This document shows positions 34,717 through 45,516 of a stretch of 64,000 nucleotides of DNA, piece by piece. Location of the stretch: NCBI GenBank assembly GCA_034387635.1, contig JAOANU010000027.1, positions 1 to 64,000 on the forward strand, read 5' to 3'. Position 1 is the stretch's first letter. Each line of letters starts with the position of its first letter. A model generated the notes under the pieces. It searched no databases. It worked only from the letters and a program-made list of their open reading frames with translations, and had not been told where the DNA came from. The position numbers were made by a program, and so were the translations under genes. The DNA is from Rhodosporidiobolus odoratus (lineage: Eukaryota > Basidiomycota > Microbotryomycetes > Sporidiobolales > Sporidiobolaceae).

Positions 34717-36360
34717 ATGTCAGCTACCAGCCCTGAGGACGTTCTCTGGACGCTCATGGTCACCGGCATCCCCGAGGTTCATGCGGTGCGTTTGGCTATT
34801 ATTTCCCTTTTGTACTGGTCGAACTGACCTCGCTCTCAAGCACAGCCTAAATCGCAACCGCTACGCCAAGCGCTCGTTGACCTGGTTAAACCAAAGGTCA
34901 TGGGCAGCTTTGACAACAACACGAAGGTCCTGTGCGTCCCATCCACTTTCCGCGACTTGTCCGCTATCGCCTGACCTTTTAGTACTTCAGGTTCCTCGTT
35001 TTCAAAGGCCTTTCCGCTGTGCTTGCTGCTCAGAATACCTTGTTCCAGCATAAGATCGGCAACAAGTACGAGCTTCTTTCCGGTGTACGTTCCAGGCTGC
35101 TCTGCAACCGGAACACCTTAGTGACCCATTTTCGCCGCAGATCGTCGGCACCGCTGTTTTCGCTGCCGGAGGCCACAGCTCCATCAATACGAAGACGTCG
35201 TACTACTACGCCCCAGACTTCAGTCAAGCTGGCCTCGAGCAGCTCATCGTCCAACAAAGCAAAATTCCCGTGGCATTGCCTGTCGACACTCCCGCCGCAA
35301 GTTCCGCTTCTTCTCCTCCTCCAGCGGTCGCAGAAGCCTCCAGTACCTCCAACTATCGCTCCAACGGTCCCCTCCCTTCAGCCACCTCTGCCTTCCTAGC
35401 CTCCGTCGATCCCACCTTTGCCGCTGGCGGACCTTCTCAATCGCCCAATTCCGTCCCCTTTGACACGCCCGCCTACCGCAAAGCCCTCTCGCTCCTCGAC
35501 CCTGCGATCGCTTCGTTACCCTCGGTATACACAAACAGCACCCAGACGACTACGGATCATCACCTCACCGGCCTGATCCCGCTCGAACGCACCAAAATCC
35601 TGGAACTTGAAGCGGAGGAACAGGTCCTGATGCAGGGGCTTTCCAGGATCAAGCTGCAGGGTGACAGGGAGCTTTTGGCCGCGCTTAAACTCGAAAGCGA
35701 AGCCCGGGCTATGAAGGTTCGCTTCTACAAAGAGCAGCTTGGGTATTCAGTCGCGGACCCGGAGGAAGCGACGGTCAAGGGTCCTCTCGACTTTGTCCTC
35801 GAAAGTGTCGACTACGGAGGCGGGACCAGCGTCAAGGTCCGTCAAACGGGATCGTTCCAACAGATCGACAGCAACCATAACGGACGACTCGTCATTTATC
35901 AGCTGTGCGGTGGGCAGTCTTGGCCAAGGACCGCGTCTGGTATCGTCGACCGTGTCTGTCAGATCTTCGATGTCCGTTATCACAACCTGTGAGCCGTTCC
36001 GCTCCACCTCCTCGCGCTTGCAGCTTTCCCCCGAGGACGTCGTCTCCGCAGGCTGCAAGCTCCTGATGACGTCCCCTCTCGCCTGGCGAGACCTACTGAC
36101 GCTCATGTATCCACGGCAGACTCTCGATACTCGTCTGGCCGTGTACTACATCAGACACTCGTCTCGAAGGCGAAGTCTCGGTCCGCCTTACGTTCACTAA
36201 TCGCCAGATGCTGCAAGACATGATCGAGACGCTCAGATGGCGCGGCGAATCATTTCACCGCTTCTTTCGCAAGCAGTCCTACGTCGCGGCGGGAGTTCCC
36301 ATTCCTAACGACCTCCGCGACACTCGTCTTACCACGGATACCGGTCGTCCTCGTTATTGA
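34717..36360 (+). CDS. Orphan two-domain protein with a central coiled coil
   Basis: The function is not recognised. Exon 1 starts MSATSPEDVLWTLMVTGIPE. The N-terminal ~110 residues look folded (LVKPKVMGSFDNNTKVLFLV, VVGTAVFAAGG-like segment, SINTKTSYYYAPDFSQ). A Ser/Pro/Ala linker follows, then a probable coiled coil (ERTKILELEAEEQVLMQGLS and on). The 3' part needs two introns placed by phase: 35972-36023, and 36071-36119 with a CTACTGAC branch point. With these the frame runs through CQIFDLSPEDVVSAGCKLL to a convincing last exon, RLEGEVSVRLTFTNRQMLQD ending DTGRPRY. Without them the protein stops at 35992. IWS1 lies 1 kb downstream on the same strand. Confidence 0.65.
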
Positions 36361-37383
36361 GTCTCGCTTAGTTGGGTCCTTCTGTGTGGTGATTGCTGTG
36401 TAGTCCGCTTGTCGCGTGTTGGTCGAGTGTCCAAATTGCACCGCAATGCTACTTCCTTCCTCCGTTACAGCGTTGAGAAAGCTCAAGGTTGATACGGCCG
36501 TTCGAAAAGTACGGAGAAAGCTACGTTTGCCCTACATGCTGTTTGTGGCGAAGTTCCGTGGCTCGTGTGCTGAGCAGACAAGAGCAAACCACGAGACGCT
36601 ACAGCTGCTGAGCAACATAACATCGTAGCGAACCAAGAATCGTCGGCGTACTGCAGACTTGGCTGGAATTACCCGCATGCAAGAAGAGAATGGAAGAGGT
36701 AGAAGTGTGGCGAAAGCAGCAGAAGATCGCAGCAACGGCGAAAAGGCAGGTGGTTAAGGCGGCATCGAGGACTCGGAAAGAGAGCTTGACAGCTGCGTGC
36801 GCCTAGAGGCGTGAGGTGAGCCAGGCTCTGTAAGTTTGCGATCCTGTATTCGTGGGCGACCTAGCCTTAATCGCGGTGTACGGATGCCGCGGCGAGAGCA
36901 AGGATGCCAGTAAAAAGGTTGGATTGACCTGGGGTAGCTTTAAATAGGTGACGGCGTCGCATGCATGTCGGGTATGAGCAGCAGCTCTCGTTCGCGAGCA
37001 GGCTGGCGGGGTTGACTGCTTCTGGTCGGCTCACTCGAGAGATTGCAGGCTGCCGAGTGACTAGCGAAGTTTTCCCGGAGCGTGCTGGCCGGTGGTCTGG
37101 GACGCTCTACGCGCAGCATCGGCGCGCAGCGTATGTCGGACAATTGAGCGGTCTTGCTGGTTCCGTATGGTATCGGCAACAACGAGATGAAGTCGACGCG
37201 AAGACGACGGTTGTCGGCGGCGCGCGGCCGGGATAGCGGGGTAGGTCGCGGTTGGAGAGTAGCCTGTATAGCGGACTGGCCTTGACCCCGACGTGAGCGA
37301 TGATTGCAAGCGGAACCAACCCGGCGTCGAATCGGTTGTTCACCTCCCCACAACCTTCGTCGCGTGCCCCTGCTGCATTGACC
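36361..37383. other. Intergenic region upstream of IWS1
   Basis: About 1 kb. A long minus-strand frame (36940-37749) overlaps the first IWS1 exons and is Arg-rich shadow sequence. No conserved motif, repeat or RNA gene is seen. The proximal part is the IWS1 promoter. Confidence 0.5.
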
Positions 37384-39222
37384 ATGTCGGACACAGAAGA
37401 CCGCGCACACAATCACCAGCACGACCCTGCCAACAACCCTGACTTTGATATCGTGAGTTGACGCTCTCCCCCTCATCTTCATCAGTTGGACAATGTCTCG
37501 CCTGTAACGCCTCGCGCTGCCTTGTGATGCACGTACGTACCTTGAGCCACTGCTGACGCACCGACTCCTGTGCCACGCAGTTCGGCGGTGGTGACTCCGA
37601 CCTTTCCGACCTCGAAGAGTCCGACAATGGTTCGCTGCCCATTTCCCACCCAAAAACAGCACCAAGCTAATCTCGTCTGGTGTCGCAGAACAAGCTCCTT
37701 CCGCCTCATCCCCTCGCCGTTCCACCTCTCCCTCCGGCTCTCGCTCCACTTCCCCCCAACGATCCCCTTCTGCCGCCGCTCCGAGCGATGCTGGAGACGA
37801 CTACCAAGACGAGGATGGAGACCCACTGAAGAAGCTAGGGAAGATTAAGAAGAACAAGAGGGATGCCAGCAATGAGGATGCGGATGGGGAGAGGCCGTGA
37901 GTCGTTTCCAGCTCTTCATGTCGCGCATGGGTACTTACTACGGCTATTTTTCCCTGTTTCGCCATCGCGACAGGGCGAAGAAGAAGAAGCAATCCGCGCC
38001 CCGCAAGAAGCGTGGTGAAGACGCCGAGGTCGAGGATGAACCGGAGGAAGAGCTTGACCCCGAGACTCGTGAGCTTCCGTTCGTTTTTACTGGCCTAATC
38101 GAAGTAAGCTGATCTCGCATGACACTACAGGCCGCCGCAAGGACCTCTCGAAGCGCATTAGCGAGATCATCAAGAAGCCAACCGGAAAGAGCAAGAGCAA
38201 GAAGAAGAAGGCTCAGGATGAAGAGGTTCGCTGCTGTTCTCCTTGTTCCATCTGCAAGCTTCTCAGCTCAGGCTGACATCCTCTTTCTCTCTTCGCGGTC
38301 GATTAGGACCTGGAAATGATGAACGATGAAGCGGTTGCTGCGCTCCGCAATCAGATGTTCACTGCCGCCGACCACGACGCTGGGGAGAATGAGATTGGTC
38401 GTCCAGCCGTCAATAAGCTTAGGCTACTTCCGAAGGTCGTGGAGCTAATGCAAAAGTACGTCTGATCTCCATGCCTTCATTCTACCTTCCTCTGGTCCGC
38501 ACGAGGCTTACGCAGTTTTCCACTGCAGGACTGCACTGGCCGACACGATCGTTGAGGGTGGTATGCTCGAAGCTGTCAAACGCTGGCTTGAGCCGCTGCC
38601 CGACAAGTCACTTCCTGCTCTCAATATTCAGCGTCCGCTTTTCAACCTCCTTCGCACCGTACGTCCCGGCTCTCCGAGCTCCATCTCTTCCGATACACCG
38701 CTTGTCAGCGCCAACTTTCATCAGGTCACCTTTTGGCTGGCTTTTTTCCCCTCAGCGGGGGTTTTCGGAGCTTGTGAACCCTATAACTGACCTTCATGTC
38801 TCGTCCCCTCCTCGCAGTTCACTATCGAAACCTCTGCCCTGAAATCTTCCGGCCTTGGCAAGATTGTCTACTTTTACACCCGCTGCAAACGCGTCGACCC
38901 CTCAATCGCCCGCGTCGCCGAACAACTCGTAGCCGACTGGATGCGCCCCATCCTCCGTCGATCCAAAGCCTTCGTCGACCGCGATCACACCGTCGGATAC
39001 AGTGGTTCGACCCATGCTGCGGCTATGGCGGCGGCGGAACCCGAGGCGGTGGCCAGTCGTCATGCTAGGATCCCGCAGGCCATGACTTCAACGTTCATGA
39101 ATGCGCCAAAGTCGCAGGTTACGGGAATGAGTTCGAGTTTGCCTGGGCAGGCGAATCCGGCGAGGATGAACGCTTTTAAGAGGAAGATGCAGGATGCTAA
39201 GGTGGCGGCGAGGAAAGCTTAG
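37384..39222 (+). CDS. IWS1: Transcription elongation and chromatin factor Iws1/Spn1
   Basis: Iws1 binds Spt6 and RNA polymerase II and couples elongation to mRNA processing and histone modification. The N-terminal half is disordered and acidic ([32 protein letters not shown]) with basic clusters, as in Spn1. The C-terminal half is the TFIIS N-terminal-like (LW) domain: [20 protein letters not shown], then [72 protein letters not shown]. The basic tail ends [18 protein letters not shown]. Seven or more exons with short introns in phase. The start is the first ATG of the acidic N-terminus. Confidence 0.94.
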
Positions 39223-40374
39223 GTGAATTTGGCGGAGATTCCAAGGCGGGTGGCATGCTGGGATATGTTGTTGCTTGCGAGACTAACATGCTGCAATCCG
39301 TTGTGCTTTTGCCGGTGGCGATACATCTCGGATGATGCTGAGCAGGAAATGCGTAAGAGTGTGTCGAGAAGATCGAATCCGAAAATCGCGTTTTTCGCTT
39401 GCCATGCTGCTCGTCTATGAATTCCTGACCACGTCCTCAATGTCCAAGAAAGCCGGGCAAGGGAAGACCAGCAGTCTTCGGTGAGAAAGGCATGTGTCAA
39501 GAAGGCAATGAAGCTTCTGCAGTACGATTTCGCCAAGAACGGGTTCAAAACAGGTATAGGGAAACATAGAAGACCCTCTGTCTACGCCTACCGTTCTCCC
39601 AAGGCAAGAGGGTGCCAAGAGGATGCGCCGGAGGAAGCGCATGCGGCGACTGATGCCGAGGTGGGCGGGAGAAAAGGGTCAGAAAGGGGTCAGCCTGCGT
39701 ACACGGTTACAGCCTCAATACAATCGTCCAGATGGCAGTGGCAAGGTCAGGCGGCCAAAGCTAGCCTGCACTGCCTTTGCTGGACGGGCCTGCAACACTG
39801 TCCTCAGTTTCGAGATGACGAGGAGACATGAGCGCCCGAGAGATGTACGGGGCAGGTGAGGGACAGGACGAAGAGGGAGGGCGGTGAGCGCTGAGGTTGA
39901 AGGATGAGGCGTTCGTCAGGATTTACATCAGTCTGTCAGCAACGCTGACAGCCGCGCTTGAGCCATTCCTGTACGGAAAGCTAGCAGACAACCGTAGACG
40001 ACACATGCAAGGCGCGTCGCTTGCGTTAACAGCACTGCACCAGTGTGATCTGCTGCTTGTCCTTGCGAACGTGAGGGTTCGACTGGGAGAGTACCGGTCT
40101 GAGAAGGTCTTTCGGCGGGTTCGCCGTGGGCCACGGCGCGGCGTTTGTTCCATGCGGCGCCGGAGTTCCGACCTCGTCATGTCCTGGAAAAACCTTGAGG
40201 TCTTACAACATTGACAAAGAATGTCACGAAAGCGGAACCTACTGCGAGAAAGAAAGCAAAGAGGCGAGGTGTCGTCGACCTGTTAAGCCGTCCGCGGTGC
40301 TCCGTAGTCCTGTAGCGTAGGCGATCAGCGTGACCGTCGAGATGGAACGGCAACGACTGACGGAGTAACGACAG
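39223..40374. other. Convergent IWS1/gamma-tubulin region
   Basis: About 1.15 kb between two converging genes. Short frames on both strands have no recognisable product. It is more GC-poor and A/G-rich on the plus strand than flanking exons. No repeat or RNA gene is seen. Confidence 0.5.
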
Positions 40375-42686
40375 TCAGGAAAGACGCACTACATAATCCG
40401 GCTTCTCTGCCGCCCGATACTCGTCGATTAGGTCCTGTGCCGCCGCCCTACGGTAACGAAGTGACTGGTCAATACAATTCTCTTCCGATTGGCTCGGTCG
40501 AGAACGAGCCGAGGTCATCATCTCGCCGGCAGGCTATGTTGAGCGTACTTTGCCTCGTCGAACGGCTCGAACCCGTTCTCAAACATTGGCTCGCCCTTGT
40601 ACTGGTTCAAGAACGCCTTTCGTTGACGCAGCATCTCGTACTGACGAAGATGTCCAGCGAAGAGCTGCGCGTGTGTCAAGTCGAGCAGGGAGAGTCAGCC
40701 AACTCGCCGAGAAAGAAGGAAAAAAAGGGGGGGGCAAAAAGGGAGGAATGCTGGACGCACGCTAGCGATTCCGGTATGATTCGCAATCATGCAACCGCTT
40801 ACTCGTGGCTGCTGGTGTGCGAGAGAACGCGCACGGAGGTACGGGCTTTGTTTGGTGAGAGCGACCTGGATCGAAGCGGGTCCCCAAGGGATGAAGGAAG
40901 CGAGGGAGCGTTCGCGGATGCGGACGAGAGATTTGTGGACCTGTACATTGTCGAGTTCGGAGAGAACATAGAGGAACGTCAGCATGAACAGGAAGAATGG
41001 GTCAGGCGTGCGCCCGCCCTCCGTTGCAGCAAGGTCAAGGCTGGCAACGGCAGAAACCGAAGCGTACATCTGTCGGATCGACCTCGTCTCCCTGGATGAC
41101 GTTCATGCACGAGATGTAACAGCTGCTCTTGGCGTCTCCAGCGTACGAGGTGCTGACAAGGCGGTTCTTGGGTTGGAGAAGGCGGCGCATGACGTCGAGG
41201 ACGGTAGTTTTGCGGACGGCACGAGCCTGCGGAAACAATCCGTCAGCACCCCGCCGGCGAATGCGGTGCAAGTAAGCACGGTGAGGCGGGGTCGTAACGG
41301 GAAATTGTACAGAGATGGGCGAAAGGGTGGAGATGAAGGCGAGAAAGAACGTGCTTGCTCCACCTTATCACTGGTGAAAGGCGTGTAACTCGTGGTCAGG
41401 AAGTGACAGCGCGGTGTTGGAATGAGCGAGGCAACTATCGAGACGAGGTCGTTGTTCATGTAGCCCGGGTACCGAAGGGTTTGGGTCGAAGCAGTCATAA
41501 CGGTCGAAACCTGCAGAGGTCAAAGTGTCAGCGCAAAAGGCATTGAGAGCGTTAGTCGAGAAGGAAAGGCTTACGAGCTGATTTGTCTGCGCTACATCCG
41601 GATTGCCCATTTGCAACCGATCCTGACACAGATTCTGCAAAGCCTTGTTATCCAAAACCACGACCGAGTCTGCATACTCCGTAAGCCGCTGAAGCGCAAG
41701 CATAGCGTTGTACGGCTGGACAACGATATCCGAGTTGGTCGAGTCGGGGAAGACGGAGTAGGTTTGAACCAGTTTTTTGGGGAAGACGTCGCTGATGCGT
41801 TCGAGGACGTAGGAACCTAGACCGGAACCGGTTCCACCGGCGATGGAGTGGAGGAGCATGATACCCTGTTCGCAACGTCTGAGTCAGCTAGAGGTAATGC
41901 ACAGAGGAGAGGGGAATCGCACCTCGAGGCTGTCGCTGCCTTCTGCTTCCCGCTCAAGCATCTCAGCGATCTCGGTCCAAACTTTCTCAGCAGCTGCGTG
42001 ACCTTTAGCGAACTGCATGAGAAGTAGGGCAGCAGGTAATGCCGGGTCAGCACATACCCGAGAGAGCTTGAATAGAGCAGAACGAACGTTATTACCGGCA
42101 CCTCCTCCATCTGTTGAGCTGAAGAAATTTTCGGGGTTGTAAAGGTTCTTGTATTGCCCCGACTGGATGTTGTTGAGGACCTGCAGGTGTACGAAGGAGC
42201 TGAGCTTGCGTAACAAGTAGGGCGAAAGGGAAGACGGCGCACTCGAGGTTCAAGGTCAATCATCACCGCTCGCGGAATATACCGCTCGTCGTCTGCTTGG
42301 TAGAAGAAGACGTCTTTCCGGTCATGGTACGGAGTGCGTTGAGCGAAAGCGGGCGATGGCGGTGGTGATGGCGAGTCGTTGCCCAAAGAGGTGGTGGAAG
42401 AGGAGGAAAAGGAAGGGAGGTCTTCTAGCACGCCGTTTGGCGAGATGCCGTGTTCTGCGCAGAGCTGCGCCCAGAACTCGCTGCTGACTGTGGAAAGAAA
42501 GGCGAGGCGGGTCAACCGAGGGTGGACCAGAGAAAAGTCGCAGAAAGAAGAATGGAAGAGGAATGGAAGACGCACTCTGATTTCCCGCTTGCCCTCCCGA
42601 CACCGTTACTATAACATGGAAGCAGTGCGAGTCAGCACAAGCGGAGCAAGATACGGATGTGAAAACGCACAAAGTTCCCGAGGCAT
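40375..42686 (-). CDS. TUBG: Gamma-tubulin
   Basis: Gamma-tubulin nucleates microtubules at the spindle pole body. A tiny first exon encodes MPREL; it splices to [11 protein letters not shown], then (phase 1) [15 protein letters not shown]. The usual QVGQCGNQ at this GTP-contact site reads VSGGQAGNQ. Other blocks: [56 protein letters not shown], the tubulin signature [37 protein letters not shown], the gamma-specific [20 protein letters not shown] and [15 protein letters not shown], and the C-terminal [18 protein letters not shown] region. The tail is [13 protein letters not shown] Ser/Pro insert of ~30 residues follows GISPNG, near the T1 loop region. The gene is intron-rich. It is divergent from the MFS gene (506 bp). 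Confidence 0.94.
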
Positions 42687-43192
42687 CTCTCCAATTCAAG
42701 CTGGCTTGGCCGGGAGCTGGACAATGCAGTGGCACAAAGGCGGCCGGGGCTATATGTGTGCGAGCGGAAGTTTCTCACAACGGCCGGCCGGGTGCAGAAG
42801 GTCGTCTGAACGCGGGTTGGCGGCGGAAAGCGTCGATTACGTTGGGCGCAGTTACTGTGAAGGTGTACAGCTCAGCATCGCCCCTTGAGTACAGACTGAG
42901 TGCTTACATTGCTGCTTGCCGTTGTTGTTGAACAGCCGAAACGAGCGACCGCGATCAAGAAGAGGAGGCGACGAGGACGCGACTGTAACTCGACTTGTCC
43001 CGCTTCATTTCTGCTTGCTGATGGACCGTATGAAGTGGATCGACCACAGGCCGGCTGGCTAGCTTGGTTAGCCCCCGTACGTCCTGTCCGCACGCAACGA
43101 GGCGGTGTTGACTAGGTTGACTCGTCGTCCGCGACTTCCGACCTTTGCCATCTTGCTCATTCAAACGACTGCTTCTGCTCGCATAGGGAAGC
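42687..43192. other. Divergent promoter, gamma-tubulin / MFS transporter
   Basis: About 500 bases between start codons. No gene or clear TATA box is seen. Confidence 0.45.
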
Positions 43193-45516
43193 ATGGCACG
43201 AACCATGCTCGAAGAAATTGAGCTGGCTGCACCCATACCAGCACTATCGCGCAACCCTAGCTATGCCTTATCAACCTCCGACTCATTTTTGTCCCGTAGT
43301 CCCTCTCTCGCAGGACAGCTACCGGTTAAAGCAGATGGCACGCCAACGTGGTTTTCGGGGGAGGAGGCGCCGGCGCAGAGGTTGCGACGGCTCAGCTTGG
43401 GCGACGAGGCAGCTGCCGCGGAGGAATTGCCGCCGGTCGATGGTGGACGAGGCGCATGGCTCTTTGTGCTCGCCGGCTTCATCCTCGAGTGCGCTGTCAT
43501 CTTTTACCAACAGCAGAAGTAATGCTTATGCGCCGATGCACCTCTCGCAGGACTTTCATGTTCGCCTTTTTGTTTTCTCCTTCGAACCATTTGGGGTCCG
43601 TCTGAGCTGTTTGCATGCCGCAGCTGGGGCTTTTCGTTTTCCTTTCCGTCTATACTCGTCTACCTTCAGCAGAACGACCCTTGGCAACAATCCTCCTTGG
43701 CTGCTCTATCTGCCATCGGAACCGTACTTCTCGCTATTCAGTTCATCCTGCCGTATATCGTTCTCCACTCCTCATATCGGCTGTCTCGCTCACACTCATA
43801 CTGTGCAGAGTGGTCGTGATCATGGTCATGCGACGATACCCTGACTGGGTCAAGACTATGCTCTGGGCAAGCGGCGCGCTCAATTGCGGTTCTATGCTCA
43901 TCGCAAGCTGGGCCACCCAAGTGCGTCTTGTTCCTCCCTTCTACTCGAAAAAGCAGTCTGCAAACGCCCACCAGCGCAGCACGAAGCCTTTATCGTTGTG
44001 TCTCGCAAGTACGGCGTACATACTCACCTTCCACCTTTGTCATCACACAGACTTGGCAATTGATCCTGCTACAAGGTGTTCTCGGTGGTATTTCGGGAGC
44101 TGTCCTCTACGCTCCAGTCCTTCTCTGGCTTAACGAGTGGTGGCACGCCCGTCGTGGGCTGGCTAGCGGCATTGTATTCGCCGGTTCGTCTTCCCTTGCC
44201 ATCACTCTATTGCAGGCGGGTCTTCCCGGTCTTGCCCCGCGCTGCGTTGCGTATCGTACTGATCAGCAAGTCTCGCTCCTGTAGGAACCGGAATCGGCGG
44301 TCTCGCCTTCCCCTTCGTCATCTCCGCTCTCCTTCGTCACGGCGGCTTTGCAACGATGTGCCGAGCCTGGGCCGGTATAACGGCTGCAGTCTACTCGATC
44401 GCTATTCTGGCGATTCGTCCAAGGATTCCCGCTCGCAAGCCGAAAGGCCCAAGGGGACCTTGGTTGGCTGTCGACTGGCGGTTTGCAAAGGATCCGGTCT
44501 TTCTCGTCATGGTGCGTCGCTCGCAATGATCTCACATAGGCTTGCTTCCGCCATGCCTTCTAAACTTTATGTCCATCAACCCTCTTCTCTCGCCTACCCT
44601 TGTCGTTGTCGCCTGACGACTCGTCCCTTCCACAGAGTGTTACCGTCGCCCTTTCTTCCCTCTCCATCTTCCCAGTCACCTTGTACCTTCCCACGTACAC
44701 ACTACAACTCGCCTCGTCACAGAAGAGTGACCTCGTCGTCTCTATCTACAACCTCGCTGGTTCGCTCGGTTCTACCGCAACGGGCTACCTTTCCGATGTT
44801 TCGCTGCCCATCACTGTCGGGGTTATGGGTATTGCAGGGGCGGTGCTGGCGCTAACGGGTACGCAGCTTCCCGTCATTCCCACTTGTGGGCGGGAAGTAT
44901 GTGGGTTTGCTGATATTTCCCTTCCGGCGTTGCGTTCTTTCTGCGATGCAGCGTGGGGTTTCGCCACCAGTGTTGGCACGGTCTTCGCCTTCGCCGTTTT
45001 CTTCTCCTTCTTCACTCAGATATGCAGCTGCTGGGGAGCAGCAGCAAGAGATACCGCAGGTGCGCCGAGTACCTTTGCCCTCCCTCGGCGCTCTCTTTTT
45101 CCTTCCTCTTCCCCTGTACACGACTGAACCTCGAGCCCATTTTCCATAGGCGCCAACCCTCACACCTCGACACTCATTTTCTGTGCCTTTGGTACCGTGC
45201 GAGGTATAGCCTCCGTCGTCGGACCGTTCATCTCGACAACGCTGTATGACCCGAAAATAGCCCTAGGCGACGAGTACGTTTCGATCTCCCTCTCCCTCTC
45301 CCTCTCACATTTTCGTCTCCACCCCTTCGTCAGGCCACTGTAGTCCATGCTGACCCTCAAACTCTCTACACCTAGCCCCGCCTGGGGCCGATACGGTTTC
45401 GCCAAAGTGGTCATTTTCGTCGGGATCATGTCGTTCGCTTCGGCTTTTGGTGGGGTCGGATTGTGGTGGGCGCGACGAATGAAGGCTGAGAGACGGATGC
45501 ATGTGCATTCGGGCTG
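43193..45516 (+). CDS. Major facilitator superfamily transporter, monocarboxylate (SLC16/MCH) type
   Basis: A plasma-membrane-type carrier. The cytosolic N-terminus (~80 residues, MARTMLEEIELAAPIPAL) ends with ELPPVDGGRGAWLFVLAGFI, the D-x-G-x-G-W-V/L entry into helix 1 typical of fungal MCT-like proteins. Later segments: SAIGTVLLAIQFILPYI, RRYPDWVKTMLWASGALNCG, LLQGVLGGISGAVLYAPVLL, a central WWHARRGLASGIVFAGTGIG loop-helix, and in the second half DPVFLVMSVTVALSSLSIF, SIYNLAGSLGSTATGYLSDV and GIASVVGPFISTTLYDP. It ends ARRMKAERRMHVHSG. Twelve helices are compatible with the exons. The substrate cannot be read from sequence; fungal members move carboxylates or similar small acids, and some are inactive on them. 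Confidence 0.85.

Noticed and set aside
36940..37749. Long minus-strand open frame (269 codons) before and over IWS1
   Set aside because: It overlaps verified IWS1 exons, is dominated by Arg/Ser/Gly as expected for antisense of GC-rich coding sequence, and has no motif.
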